Shown here one piece after another: positions 16,798 through 25,683 of a stretch of DNA of 64,000 bases; within the stretch, counting starts at the first letter, position 1, and the number at the start of each line of letters is the position of its first letter. The stretch spans positions 124,001 to 188,000 of the forward strand of contig NZ_JACHIA010000011.1 in NCBI RefSeq assembly GCF_014202995.1, in the 5' to 3' direction. The notes under the pieces are model-generated. The model did no database searches. It had not been told where the DNA came from and saw only the letters and a program-made list of their open reading frames with translations. A program made the position numbers and the translations under genes. Source of the DNA: Longimicrobium terrae. GTDB taxonomy: Bacteria > Gemmatimonadota > Gemmatimonadetes > Longimicrobiales > Longimicrobiaceae.

Positions 16798-18606
16798 TCA
16801 GGAAAGGCGGCGCAGGGTGGCGGCGCGGTCCAGCGCGAACTCCACGGCGGATTCCAGTTCTTCCACGGAAAAGGGCTTCTGCAGCGTCGGGCCCCACTCG
16901 TTCGCGCCCTCGCGCTCCGTCTCCGGCTGGAATCCGGACATGAACAGCACGGGAAGCCCGGGGTGCGTGGCCCGCAGCCGGGCGGCCAGTGCGCGGCCAC
17001 CCATCACCGGCATCACCACGTCCGTCAGCACCAGGTCGATCCGGCCCGCGCGCGCCATGGCGTCCAGCGCCGCCTGCCCGTCCACCGCCTGCACGATCTC
17101 GTATCCCGCCTTGCGCAGCACCATCGCCACAAAGCGGCGCACGGCGCTGTCGTCCTCCACCACCAGCAGCGTGCACTCCCGCCCGGCGCCGCGCGCCCCG
17201 GACCGCGGTCCGTCCCCCGGGCGCGCGTCCGTGGCCGGTTCCGGCTCCCCGATGGCGGCTTCGGGAAGAAAGACGCGGAAGCGCGAGCCGCGGCCGGGTT
17301 CGCTTTCCACCTCGATCAAGCCGCCGCTCTGCTGCACGGCGCCGTACACGGTCGCAAGCCCCAGCCCGGTGCCCCAGCCCTGCTCCTTGGTGGTAAAGAA
17401 CGGCTCAAAGATCCGCGAGCGGGTTTCCTCGTCCATGCCGCATCCGGTATCCGCCAGCTCCAGCACGGCGCAGCGCACCACCGCCGCCCCCGCCGCGCCG
17501 AACGCGGCCCCGGTCAGCTCCGCCGTCCCCACCTCCAGCGTCAACGTGCCGCCGTCGGGCATGGCGTCGCGGGCGTTGACGGCCAGGTTCAGAATGATCT
17601 GCTCCACCAGCGAACGGTCCGCCAGCGTGCGCCCCGTCCCCGCCGGCGCGCGCGTCACCATCCGGATTCCGCCACCCAGCAGCCGTTCGATCATGGGCTG
17701 CATTCCCGTGACCACGTCGGCCAGCCGCAGCATCTGCGGCTGCACCGCCTGCTGCCGGCTGAAGGCCAGCAGCCGGCGCGTGAGCTCCGCCGCGCGGTCC
17801 GAGGCCTCGCGGATTTCGGTGGCCAGTTCGCGCGTGGTCCCCCCGGCGGGAAGGTCCATCAGCAGCAGGTCGGCGTTGCCGCCGATGGCCACCAGCATGT
17901 TGTTGAAGTCGTGCGCCACCCCGCCCGCCAGCCGGCCGATGGCCTCCATCTTCTGGCTCTGCCGCGAGCGCTCTTCCAGCCGTTGCTGGTCGGTGATGTC
18001 GCGGGAGATTCCCATGATTCCGGTGATGGCGCCGTCCGGCCCGCGCACCACGCCCTTGGTGGCCAGAAAGGTCCGTTCTTCGCCGCCCACGTCCAGCGTT
18101 TCGGAGAAGGTGACGGCCTGCCCTCCGGCCCGCACGTGTTCGTCGTTGGCGCGGATGGCGGCGGCGTCCGGGGCGGGGAAGAGGTCGGCGTCGGTGCTGC
18201 CCAGAAGCTGCTCGCGGGTGCGTCCCGCGGCCGCGGCGCCAGCCTCGTTCACCAGCACGTACCGCCCGTCCAGGTCCTTGACGAACACCGCGTCGGTGGT
18301 GCCCGTGATGACGGCTTCCAGCAGGGCGGTTTCGCCGCGGCGCGCGGCCTCGGCCTGCAGCACGCGGCGGACGTTGTGCGTGAGCACCCAGTACAGCGCC
18401 GCCGCCGTCACCAGCACGAACGCCCACCCCTTGGCGGTCTGAAAGTGCATGGCGCGGTCGGCGTTGGACGTCACCGCGGCGATCCCGCGGTCGCTGGCGA
18501 TGATCCACACGGCGCCCACCGCCAGGTACACGAGCGCGGCCCGCGCGGGCAGGTAGGCCAGCGCCGAGCGGAACTCCAGTGCGCGAGACGGGACGGGTGG
18601 AGCCAT
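16798..18606 (-). CDS. hybrid sensor histidine kinase (2 TM, PAS, HisKA, HATPase, receiver)
   Basis: A 602-residue inner-membrane kinase. Two hydrophobic helices (about 23-37 and 61-76) flank a short external loop. A PAS domain follows (about 92-205, with DAVFVKDLDGRYVLVN), then the NtrB-like acceptor motif GGVAHDFNNML (His232), an HATPase domain with GTGLGLATV, and a C-terminal receiver with the acidic pair EDD and VLTDVVMP as the phospho-Asp site. This architecture usually feeds a phosphorelay to a separate partner. The ATG at 18606 is chosen because the region upstream lacks coding character and holds a repeat. No partner gene is adjacent. Confidence 0.87.
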   Translation of the reverse strand: MAPPVPSRALEFRSALAYLPARAALVYLAVGAVWIIASDRGIAAVTSNADRAMHFQTAKGWAFVLVTAAALYWVLTHNVRRVLQAEAARRGETALLEAVITGTTDAVFVKDLDGRYVLVNEAGAAAAGRTREQLLGSTDADLFPAPDAAAIRANDEHVRAGGQAVTFSETLDVGGEERTFLATKGVVRGPDGAITGIMGISRDITDQQRLEERSRQSQKMEAIGRLAGGVAHDFNNMLVAIGGNADLLLMDLPAGGTTRELATEIREASDRAAELTRRLLAFSRQQAVQPQMLRLADVVTGMQPMIERLLGGGIRMVTRAPAGTGRTLADRSLVEQIILNLAVNARDAMPDGGTLTLEVGTAELTGAAFGAAGAAVVRCAVLELADTGCGMDEETRSRIFEPFFTTKEQGWGTGLGLATVYGAVQQSGGLIEVESEPGRGSRFRVFLPEAAIGEPEPATDARPGDGPRSGARGAGRECTLLVVEDDSAVRRFVAMVLRKAGYEIVQAVDGQAALDAMARAGRIDLVLTDVVMPVMGGRALAARLRATHPGLPVLFMSGFQPETEREGANEWGPTLQKPFSVEELESAVEFALDRAATLRRLS

Positions 18607-18884
18607 GGGGAGCCCGATGGGCAGAGATGGACGGCGTGCCGCGGCCGTCGTGCAGCAAGCGAAGGACCAGCGCGCGTTCCGCTGGCGCCAACTCGCGATG
18701 CCGGGTCCAATCCTTGTCCAAGCTAGTGCGCCCGCACCCGCCCGGCCATGCCGCCGTGTGGTTCTTCTTTTCCCGGCATCCGCCTGGCCTCGGCCAGCGC
18801 TCCTCGGGCGCAGGGCAATCGGCGTTTTGCGGACGAGTCTGGAGCGGGATTCGTCAGTCGGCGCAGGCAGGCCGAAAGGGCTGC

Positions 18885-19035
18885 TCACGCCGCAAGGCGT
18901 CACCCTTGAGGAGGCGCCGGCCGAAGTGTCTGCACACCGTACGTTGGCGCCGACGAAGGATCTGCTTTCCCCGCGAGAACGGACGTGGGTGTCGCGAGGT
19001 TGGCTCGGCGGATGGTAGATCCGTCGGTCGCGCAT
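18885..19035. repeat. degenerate copy of a large inverted-repeat element
   Basis: The stretch from CGCAAGGCGTCAC through CTTGAGGAGGCGCCGG to GGCGCCGACGAAGGATCT, with GGATGGTAGATCC near its other end (19010-19022), matches the reverse of the right half of the element at 35557-35764, including order and spacing. It fills most of the 580-base space between two minus-strand genes; I see no gene in the remainder. Confidence 0.65.
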
Positions 19036-19187
19036 GACTCGGCGCGACCGAGAGAGCGGACGCACGCTCCATCCCGATGACGCCATCGGCGGGGGCCTCA
19101 GGTGGGGGCGCCAGAACTGAGCGGGGAGTGATCGCGGTGCGGTTGATCAGACGCGGGGGGCCGGAAGCGCGTCGCGTCCGGGGCCTT

Positions 19188-20183
19188 TCATCCCGTTCGA
19201 TGGATGGCGGGAGGTGCGTGGTCCATCGTGCTTTCGACCGGCGCGGTCCCGGCGGCGGGGGCGCCGGAAGCCGCCAGGAAGCGGACGGTGAGCGATCCGT
19301 CCTCCATCCGCCCCAACTCGGCGCCCTGAACGCGCAGCAGGCGTTCGGCCAGGGGGAAGCGCTCATCTGGCGGGGATGATTCCGCGGATAGACGAATGCG
19401 GACGCGCCCCGCGTCGGTCCCGGCGTCCAGGTGCGCGGTGGTGCCCGCCGCGGCGCGCCCGGCCGCGTGCTCCAGGATGATCAGCAGCGCCTCGCGCGCA
19501 AAGCCGGCGTCCGCCCGAACGCGGGGGAGCGCGGGGGGCAGATCCGCCTGAAGCGTGGCGCCCGCCGCGCGAAAGCGCTCCTCCGCGGCGGCCAGCACCG
19601 GCGCGAGCAGGTCGCGAAAAGGGATGGACTCCGTGCGCGGCTGCACCTGCCCCGCGTCCAGCGCGGCGATCCGCGCCACCACCCGCAGCCGCTCGTCCGC
19701 CGCGTCCGCCGCCGCTCGCGCCGCGCCCAGCATCTCCTCCTGGTTCTCGTTCAGTTCGCCGAACGGCGAATCCAGCAGGATGTGCAGCGGCAGGCGCACC
19801 TCGTCCAGCCCGCGCCCGGCCGCCGCCAGCGCATCCGCCATCAGCGCCGCGTACTCCCGCAGGCGCGCCTCGGCCGCCTCGCGCTTGTCGCCGCGCCCGC
19901 GCGCCTCGCCCAGCGCGCGCTCGATGGCATCCAGTTCATCCGCACGGCCGGTGGCGGCATCGGCGGGGTGCGCCTGCGCGGAAAGCGCGTCGATGCGCCG
20001 CGCCACGTACCGCGCGTTGCTCCACACCAGTACCAGCGACGCCACCGCGGCCACGATCCCCAGGACGAGGAGCCCCTCCGGAACCTGCCGCCCGCGCTGT
20101 CCCCACCACGCCAATCCCGCCATCGCCAGCACACCGACGACGGCGGGGATGACGGCCAGAAACAGCCGCGGCCCGATCCTCAT
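19188..20183 (-). CDS. degenerate histidine-kinase-like protein of the kdp cluster
   Basis: A 331-residue protein with two N-terminal membrane helices (about 7-26 and 36-53) and a helical region leading to a HisKA-like segment. That segment (DEVRLPLHILLDSPFGELNE) aligns with the usual SHELRTPLN...GELNE pattern, but the phospho-acceptor His is replaced by Asp. The ATPase half is short and lacks clear N, G1 and G2 boxes. It therefore looks like a catalytically dead kinase. Its ATG overlaps the stop of the KdpD-N gene (ATGA), so the two are translated together. A role as a membrane partner of the split KdpD is inference. Confidence 0.65.
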   Translation of the reverse strand: MRIGPRLFLAVIPAVVGVLAMAGLAWWGQRGRQVPEGLLVLGIVAAVASLVLVWSNARYVARRIDALSAQAHPADAATGRADELDAIERALGEARGRGDKREAAEARLREYAALMADALAAAGRGLDEVRLPLHILLDSPFGELNENQEEMLGAARAAADAADERLRVVARIAALDAGQVQPRTESIPFRDLLAPVLAAAEERFRAAGATLQADLPPALPRVRADAGFAREALLIILEHAAGRAAAGTTAHLDAGTDAGRVRIRLSAESSPPDERFPLAERLLRVQGAELGRMEDGSLTVRFLAASGAPAAGTAPVESTMDHAPPAIHRTG

Positions 20184-21316
20184 CGGCCGGCCTCGTCCGC
20201 GAGGGAAACGACCAGCACGTCGATCCCCGCCGCGCCGATCAGCCGCTCGATGACGGACCCGCGGAGTGCGCGGTGCAGGCGGGAACGGTGCGTCTGCCCC
20301 ACGATGATCATCGCCACGCCTTTTTCTCTGGCAAAGCGGATGATGGCCTGCGCCACGTCCGCGCCCTGCAGCTTCACGATCTCCGCCCCCATTCGCTGCG
20401 CCGTCTGGATGTTCTGCACCAGCTGCCGCTGCACGGCGGCGTCGATACGGTCCGCCGCTTCGTCGGGCGTCTGCACGTAGACGCAGTACCAGTCCGTGTT
20501 GAGCCGTCCGGCCAGCCGTGTCGCCTTCTGCAGGAGCACGTCGGTGTGCGGCGGGCGGCTGCTCATGGCCACCAGCACGCGGTCCGCCGAGCGGGGCGCG
20601 CCCTCGTCGCGGCTCACGATCCCCGTCCGCAGCCGGTCGACGCTGCTGGCCACCTCGCGCAGTGCCAGTTCGCGCAGCGTCGTCAGGTTCTGCGGGGTGA
20701 AGAAGTTGGCCAGCGCGGCGGGGATGCGCTCCGCCGCGTACACCTTGCCGTCCATCAGCCGCTGGCGCAGCTCCTCCGCGGGGATGTCGATGTTGACCAC
20801 CTGGTCCGCCCGCGCGACGACCCAGTCCGGCACCGTCTCCCGCACGGTGACGCCAAGGGTCTCGGCGACGGTGCGGGTGAGCGATTCCAGGTGCTGCACG
20901 TTAAGGGCGGAAATTACGCTGATCCCCGCGTCCAGCAGTTCCATGACATCCCGCCACCGCCGCGCGTTCCGCGACCCGGGGACGTTGGTGTGCGCCAGTT
21001 CATCCACCAGCGCCACGCGCGGGCGGCGGGCCAGCACGGAGTCCACGTCCATCTCCTCCAGCACCACGCCGCGGTACTCCACGCGGCGGCGGGGAATGAC
21101 CTCCAGCCCCTCCGCCAGCGCCGCCGTTTCCGCGCGCCCGTGCGTCTCCACGAAGCCGGCCACCACGTCCACGCCGCGGGCGCGCAGCTCATGCGCTTCC
21201 TGCAGCATGCGATACGTCTTGCCCACGCCGGCGAACGAGCCCATGTAGAGCTTGAAGACGCCCGGTCCCGCGGGGCGCTCCGGGTCGCGGAACGGGGAGG
21301 TGCTTTCCTGCATCAT
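20180..21316 (-). CDS. kdpD: N-terminal KdpD module (KdpD sensor + Usp domain) without kinase
   Basis: A 378-residue cytoplasmic protein equal to the first part of KdpD. Residues 20-230 form the KdpD N-terminal domain with Walker A GSFAGVGKT (26-34), the VETHGR segment and DELAHTNVPGS. Residues 250-370 form a universal-stress-like domain (RVLVAMSS ... IIVGQTHRSRLHR). Full KdpD would continue into four membrane helices, GAF and kinase; here the gene simply ends and a separate gene at 30462 carries those parts. It lies 20 bases downstream of the porin gene. This short form is known in some bacteria, where it is thought to regulate Kdp without phosphotransfer. Confidence 0.9.
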   Translation of the reverse strand: MMQESTSPFRDPERPAGPGVFKLYMGSFAGVGKTYRMLQEAHELRARGVDVVAGFVETHGRAETAALAEGLEVIPRRRVEYRGVVLEEMDVDSVLARRPRVALVDELAHTNVPGSRNARRWRDVMELLDAGISVISALNVQHLESLTRTVAETLGVTVRETVPDWVVARADQVVNIDIPAEELRQRLMDGKVYAAERIPAALANFFTPQNLTTLRELALREVASSVDRLRTGIVSRDEGAPRSADRVLVAMSSRPPHTDVLLQKATRLAGRLNTDWYCVYVQTPDEAADRIDAAVQRQLVQNIQTAQRMGAEIVKLQGADVAQAIIRFAREKGVAMIIVGQTHRSRLHRALRGSVIERLIGAAGIDVLVVSLADEAGR

Positions 21317-21336
21317 GTGCGCGGCCGGCGGCGGCT

Positions 21337-22434
21337 TCAGATGCGGAGCGACAGCGAGGTCACCAGCAGCGTGGACGAATTCGCCCGCCCGTCATCCTCG
21401 CCGCGGGCGGGAAAGGGGCGGCCGTCCGCACCGAAGAGCGAGCGCAGTTCCGTCCTCCACACGGCCGCGCCGCGCGTGACGTCCACGCCCACGGACGCGC
21501 CGTTGGTCACCAGCCCCGGCGCGTCGTCCAACCCCGTCGCGGCGACCACGCCGTCCTCGTCGTCCAGCCGCTCGATCCTTCCGTTCACCGCCACCGCCGG
21601 CGTCAGCCGGTAGCGGCCGGCGAGCGATCCGGCGATCCAGTTGGCGCCATCCTGGCTCCCGAAATCCACCGTGCCCACCAGCAGCGCGCGATCATCTGCC
21701 GCCCATCGCGCGCTTACGTCGTGCAGCACGCGGAGGTCCATCTCTCCCGTGGCTGCCGCGGCGTCGCGCCCGACGTAGTTGGAGTAGGAGAGTGTGAGCG
21801 GCGCCACGGGGAGCCAGTCCACGCGGATGCCGGCGCCCTTGTCGTGGTTGGTTTCGGAGATGATCTGCCAACCGTTTACGACGTTGATCTGCGCGGTCAG
21901 GTTGGAGCGCGCCTGCCAGGTGGCGCGCACTCCAGTCTCGTAGTACGGGCTGAACTCGGCGGGGAGAGAGCGGGTGTAGTTGGGATTGTCGATGGAAATC
22001 CAGCTCTCGCTGCCGATGTGCGAGAACATGATTCCGCCGTCGATCCACACGGAAGGCGCCACCTGCACGCCCAGCGTGGCTTCCTGGATAAGCGGCAGGT
22101 AGTTGGGCTGGCTGCCGGCGATCTCATCCGGCTCGCCCGCGTAGTTGAACTGCACGCTGGTGCCGGCCTGCAGCGCCAGCCGCCCGCGCACCGTGGGCGC
22201 GGCGTAGCGGACTTCCACGTGCGCCAGATTGATGGCGAACTCGTCGTGGCGCGCGGCCTGGGTGGTGAACGCGCGGTCGTGCGAGCGCGGCCGCGCGAAG
22301 TCGTATCCGTAGTAGCCGTCCACGAATGCGCCCACGGTGATGCGCGCTGCGGTGTCGGCGGGGGCCGGCTGCGCGGCGAGCAGGGCGGGAAAGGCGAGCG
22401 CAGCGGCGCAGGCGGGAAAGATCAGGTTCTTCAT
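21337..22434 (-). CDS. outer-membrane beta-barrel porin of the kdp cluster
   Basis: A 365-residue protein with a Sec signal (MKNLIFPACAAALAFPALLAAQ) followed by alternating hydrophobic/polar strands, a DGYYGYDF start, Gly/Tyr/Asn-rich turns and a C-terminal aromatic-free but barrel-like SLSLRI end. The pattern resembles the putative beta-barrel porin-2 family often found beside kdp genes. It probably lets K+ or small solutes across the outer membrane, which is inference from its neighbours. ATG 22434 is chosen for the signal peptide. It is separated from kdpC by 402 bases of repeats, unlike the tight spacing elsewhere in the cluster. Confidence 0.72.
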   Translation of the reverse strand: MKNLIFPACAAALAFPALLAAQPAPADTAARITVGAFVDGYYGYDFARPRSHDRAFTTQAARHDEFAINLAHVEVRYAAPTVRGRLALQAGTSVQFNYAGEPDEIAGSQPNYLPLIQEATLGVQVAPSVWIDGGIMFSHIGSESWISIDNPNYTRSLPAEFSPYYETGVRATWQARSNLTAQINVVNGWQIISETNHDKGAGIRVDWLPVAPLTLSYSNYVGRDAAAATGEMDLRVLHDVSARWAADDRALLVGTVDFGSQDGANWIAGSLAGRYRLTPAVAVNGRIERLDDEDGVVAATGLDDAPGLVTNGASVGVDVTRGAAVWRTELRSLFGADGRPFPARGEDDGRANSSTLLVTSLSLRI

Positions 22435-22524
22435 CGGTTCAACGATCGCTTTCTGTACGCCATCCACGGGGGAATGGGATGGCTGTGGTTGCGGTGTGTC
22501 TGGGACAGTGTGGCGCATGCTGAG

Positions 22525-22826
22525 GCACCCCTCTCCCCCCGGCCCCCTCTCCCGCAAGCGGGAGAGGGGGAGACCTAACCGCGGCGGCGGGTTGCGTCAT
22601 GCGTCGCCACGCGCTGCGTTGCGGTTGAAGCCCCGAACCGGACGCGCCAGCGGCTGGTGTCGGGGGTTCGCGCTGTTTGAGCGGCGGATTCATCCGCTCA
22701 GGATCATCTGCTCACGCGCCGGTCTGCGCTCCACCCACCGTGTCCAGCGCCCTCCCCCAACCGTCCCCCAGTCTTTTTTGGGGGAGGGTGGGCGAGTAGT
22801 ACGAGCCCGGGTGGGGGCCGCCCTAG
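22525..22826. repeat. cluster of three dispersed repeats inside the kdp operon
   Basis: Three units follow each other. 22525-22577: CTCTCCC...GGGAGAG palindrome unit, repeated inverted at 28517-28568. 22624-22703: GTTGAAGCCCCGAACCGG unit ending GGATTCATCCGCTCAGG, with copies at 28394-28471 and 28651-28730 (reverse) and 56397-56477. 22750-22826: CCCCCAGTCTTTTTTGGGGG hairpin followed by GTGGGGGCCGCCCT, repeated at 56522-56596. The hairpin units could act as terminators. No gene is visible in 22435-22836. Confidence 0.8.
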
Positions 22827-22836
22827 AGCCCGCCGC

Positions 22837-23448
22837 TCACGCCCTGGCGGGGAAGGAACGCGTTCCCGGGTGCCCCAGCTCGCGGTCCAGCGCAAGGTTC
22901 AGCATCAGCACGTTCACGCGCGGCTCGCCCAGCAGCCCCAGCGTGCGGCCCTCCGTGTGCGCATCCACCAGCGTGCGGATGCGCGCCGGGTCCACGCCGC
23001 GGGCGCGGGCCACGCGCCCGGCCTGCAGCGCGGCGTTGGCCGGGGACACGTGCGGGTCCAGCCCGGACGCGGACCGCGTCGCCATGTCAGCGGGAACGCG
23101 CCCGCGCACCGCCCCCTCTTCCGCCACGGCGCGCTCCACCTCACTCGCGATCAGGGTGTCGGCCAGGCGCCGGTCGGTGGGCCCGCGGTTGCTGCCGCCG
23201 GACGCCGCCGCATCCCATCCCTCTCCCGCCGCGGACGGGCGGGGGTGGAAGTACGCCGCGCCGGTGAAGCCCTGCGCGATCAGTTCGCTCCCCACCACGC
23301 GCCCGTCCACGCGCACCAGCGAGCCGTTGGCCTGCCGCGGAAAGAGGAGCTGCGCCAGCCCGGTGACGGCCGCGGGGTACAGCGCGCCCGTGATCACCAT
23401 CAGTACGAACGTGGCGGTAAGGGCGGGGCGGATCTGGTTCCGGATCAT
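22837..23448 (-). CDS. kdpC: potassium-transporting ATPase subunit KdpC
   Basis: A 203-residue protein with one N-terminal membrane helix (about 10-30: LTATFVLMVITGALYPAAVTG) and the conserved KdpC features GLAQLLFP, GSxLIAQGF, FHPRPSA, SGGSNRGPT, SGLDPHVSP and LGEPRVNVLMLNLAL. KdpC is the small subunit that stabilises the KdpFABC complex and is needed for high-affinity K+ transport. ATG 23448 fits the family's start. It is 114 bases from kdpB, a gap that holds a repeat. Confidence 0.96.
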   Translation of the reverse strand: MIRNQIRPALTATFVLMVITGALYPAAVTGLAQLLFPRQANGSLVRVDGRVVGSELIAQGFTGAAYFHPRPSAAGEGWDAAASGGSNRGPTDRRLADTLIASEVERAVAEEGAVRGRVPADMATRSASGLDPHVSPANAALQAGRVARARGVDPARIRTLVDAHTEGRTLGLLGEPRVNVLMLNLALDRELGHPGTRSFPARA

Positions 23449-23469
23449 GCGATCAACTCGAGTTCGAGT

Positions 23470-23556
23470 ACGAGAGTACGAAAGTACGAAAGTGCTAAGT
23501 GCCAAGTGCCCGGCTCCCAATCTCTTGGGCACTTGAACCTGGGCACTGGGCACTTC
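23470..23556. repeat. short repeats between kdpB and kdpC
   Basis: Tandem AGTACGAA units (about 23470-23490) are followed by a stretch rich in AAGTGCC and its complement GGGCACTT. Read on the minus strand it gives AAGTGCCCAGTGCCCAGGTT and CAAGTGCCC, a pattern shared with 60371-60405. Inverted halves allow a hairpin within the operon's mRNA. Confidence 0.6.
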
Positions 23557-23562
23557 GTTTCT

Positions 23563-25683
23563 CTATACCAGCCCCAGCGCCGTCAGCATCACGTCAATCA
23601 GCTTGATGCCGACGAACGGCACGATCAGCCCGCCGAGGCCGTAGACCAGCAGGTTGCGGCGCAGAATCACGCTTGCCGCCGCGGGGCGGTATTTCACGCC
23701 GCGCAGCGCGAGCGGGATCAGGGCGACGATGATCAGCGCGTTGAAGATCACGCTCGCCAGGATGGCCGACTGCGGCGAGGCAAGGCGCATCACGTTCAGC
23801 GCGTCCAGCTGCGGATACGTCGCGGCAAACATCGCCGGGATGATGGCGAAGTATTTGGCGACATCGTTGGCGATGCTGAACGTGGTCAGCGAGCCGCGCG
23901 TCATCAGCAGCTGCTTTCCGATCTCCACCACCTCGATCAGCTTGGTGGGATTGGAATCCAGGTCCACCATGTTTCCCGCCTCGCGCGCGGCCTGCGTCCC
24001 CGTGTTCATGGCCACGCCCACGTCCGCCTGCGCCAGCGCGGGGGCGTCGTTGGTCCCGTCGCCCGTCATCGCCACCAGCCGCCCGCCGCGCTGCTCCCGG
24101 CGGATGACCTCCATCTTGTCCTCTGGGCGCGCCTCGGCCAGAAAGTCGTCCACGCCGGCCTCCTGCGCGATCGCGGCGGCGGTCAGCGGATTGTCGCCGG
24201 TGATCATGATCGTGCGGATCCCCATCGCCCGAAGCCGCTCAAAGCGCTCCTGGATGCCGCCTTTCACGACGTCCTTGAGATAGACGACGCCCAGCGCGCG
24301 TGCCTCGCCGTTTTCCCTTTCCGCCACCACCAGCGGCGTTCCGCCCTCGCGCGACACGCGTTCGACCACGGCGTCCAGCTCCGGCGGCACCGTGCCGCCG
24401 TTCTCCCGCACCCAGCGCGAAACCGCGTCGCCCGCGCCCTTTCGCAGCTGCATTCCGTCCAGGTCGATGCCGCTCATCCGCGTCTGCGCGGTAAAGGGGA
24501 CGAGCTCGTGCGTCCCCGCCGCCAGCGTGCGGCCGCGGATGCCGTAGCGCTCCTTGGCGAGCACGACAATGCTGCGCCCCTCCGGCGTTTCGTCCGCCAA
24601 CGACGCGAGCTGCGCGCGGTCCGCCAGCCGCTCCGCCGTCGTCCCCGGCACGGGATAGAATTCCGCGGCCTGGCGGTTTCCGAGCGTGATGGTCCCCGTC
24701 TTGTCCAGCAGCAGCGTGTTGATGTCGCCCGCCGCCTCCACCGCGCGGCCGCTGGTGGCGATCACATTGTGCTGGATCATGCGGTCCATCCCCGCGATCC
24801 CGATGGCGCTCAGCAGCCCCCCGATCGTCGTGGGAATCAGGCACACCAATAGCGCCACGAGGACGACCGTCGGGATGCGCCCGCCGCTGTAGACCGCGAA
24901 CGGCTGCAGCGTCGCCACCGCGAGCAGAAAGATGATCGTCAGCCCGCTCAGCAGGATCGTCAGCGCGATCTCGTTGGGCGTCTTCTGCCGGCTCGCGCCC
25001 TCCACCAGCGCGATCATCCGGTCGATGAACGTTTCCCCCGGATTGGCCGTCACCCGGATGACCAGCCAGTCGGAAAGCACGCGCGTGCCGCCCGTCACCG
25101 CCGACCGGTCGCCGCCGGACTCGCGCACCACGGGGGCGGATTCGCCGGTGATGGCGCTCTCATCCACGGACGCCACGCCCATCACTACCTCGCCGTCCGA
25201 CGCGATCACGTCACCGGGCGTGCACAGGATGTGGTCGCCCGCGCGCAGGCTCGCGGCGGGCACCGTCTCCACCGTGTCGCGATCCGATGGGTCGGCGAGC
25301 CGCCTGGCGGATGCCTCCGTCCGCCCGCGGCGCAGCGTGTCTGCCTGCGCCTTGCCGCGACCCTCCGCCATCGCCTCGGCGAAATTGGCAAAGAGGACTG
25401 TGAACCAGAGCCACAGCACGATCTGCAGCGTAAACCCGGTCCCGCGCGCGCCCGCCATGGCGTCGCGCGCCAGGATCAGCGTGGTCGCCGCGCTGCCCAC
25501 GAGCACGACGAACATCACGGGATTCCGCACCATGTGGCGCGGGTTCAGCTTGGCGAGCGCATCGCCGGCCGCGCGGCGGACGAGCGGCGGGTCGAACAGG
25601 GGCCTTCCCGTGCGCCCGGGCGTGGCGGCAACCGGTGCGGTCGCGACCGGCGCGGGCTCGGGGCGGTTCAGCGTGGCGGGCAT
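23563..25683 (-). CDS. kdpB: potassium-transporting ATPase ATP-binding subunit KdpB
   Basis: A 706-residue P-type ATPase, close to the usual length. The phosphorylation motif DKTGT is at 327-331, preceded by the ion-path helix with [17 protein letters not shown] (actuator), [18 protein letters not shown] (hinge) and the C-terminal helices are all present. It drives K+ uptake through KdpA by ATP hydrolysis in the inner membrane. Its ATG shares a base with the kdpA stop (TGATG), which points to coupled translation. A Pro/Ala-rich N-terminal extension of about 30 residues precedes the conserved FDPPLVRRA. Confidence 0.97.
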   Translation of the reverse strand: MPATLNRPEPAPVATAPVAATPGRTGRPLFDPPLVRRAAGDALAKLNPRHMVRNPVMFVVLVGSAATTLILARDAMAGARGTGFTLQIVLWLWFTVLFANFAEAMAEGRGKAQADTLRRGRTEASARRLADPSDRDTVETVPAASLRAGDHILCTPGDVIASDGEVVMGVASVDESAITGESAPVVRESGGDRSAVTGGTRVLSDWLVIRVTANPGETFIDRMIALVEGASRQKTPNEIALTILLSGLTIIFLLAVATLQPFAVYSGGRIPTVVLVALLVCLIPTTIGGLLSAIGIAGMDRMIQHNVIATSGRAVEAAGDINTLLLDKTGTITLGNRQAAEFYPVPGTTAERLADRAQLASLADETPEGRSIVVLAKERYGIRGRTLAAGTHELVPFTAQTRMSGIDLDGMQLRKGAGDAVSRWVRENGGTVPPELDAVVERVSREGGTPLVVAERENGEARALGVVYLKDVVKGGIQERFERLRAMGIRTIMITGDNPLTAAAIAQEAGVDDFLAEARPEDKMEVIRREQRGGRLVAMTGDGTNDAPALAQADVGVAMNTGTQAAREAGNMVDLDSNPTKLIEVVEIGKQLLMTRGSLTTFSIANDVAKYFAIIPAMFAATYPQLDALNVMRLASPQSAILASVIFNALIIVALIPLALRGVKYRPAAASVILRRNLLVYGLGGLIVPFVGIKLIDVMLTALGLV

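Noticed and set aside
20180-21316. KdpD-N gene as a frameshifted full-length kdpD
   Set aside because: The next gene starts in ATGA overlap and is not the KdpD membrane/kinase part; the missing part is intact at 30462-32027, so this is a real split, not a local frameshift.
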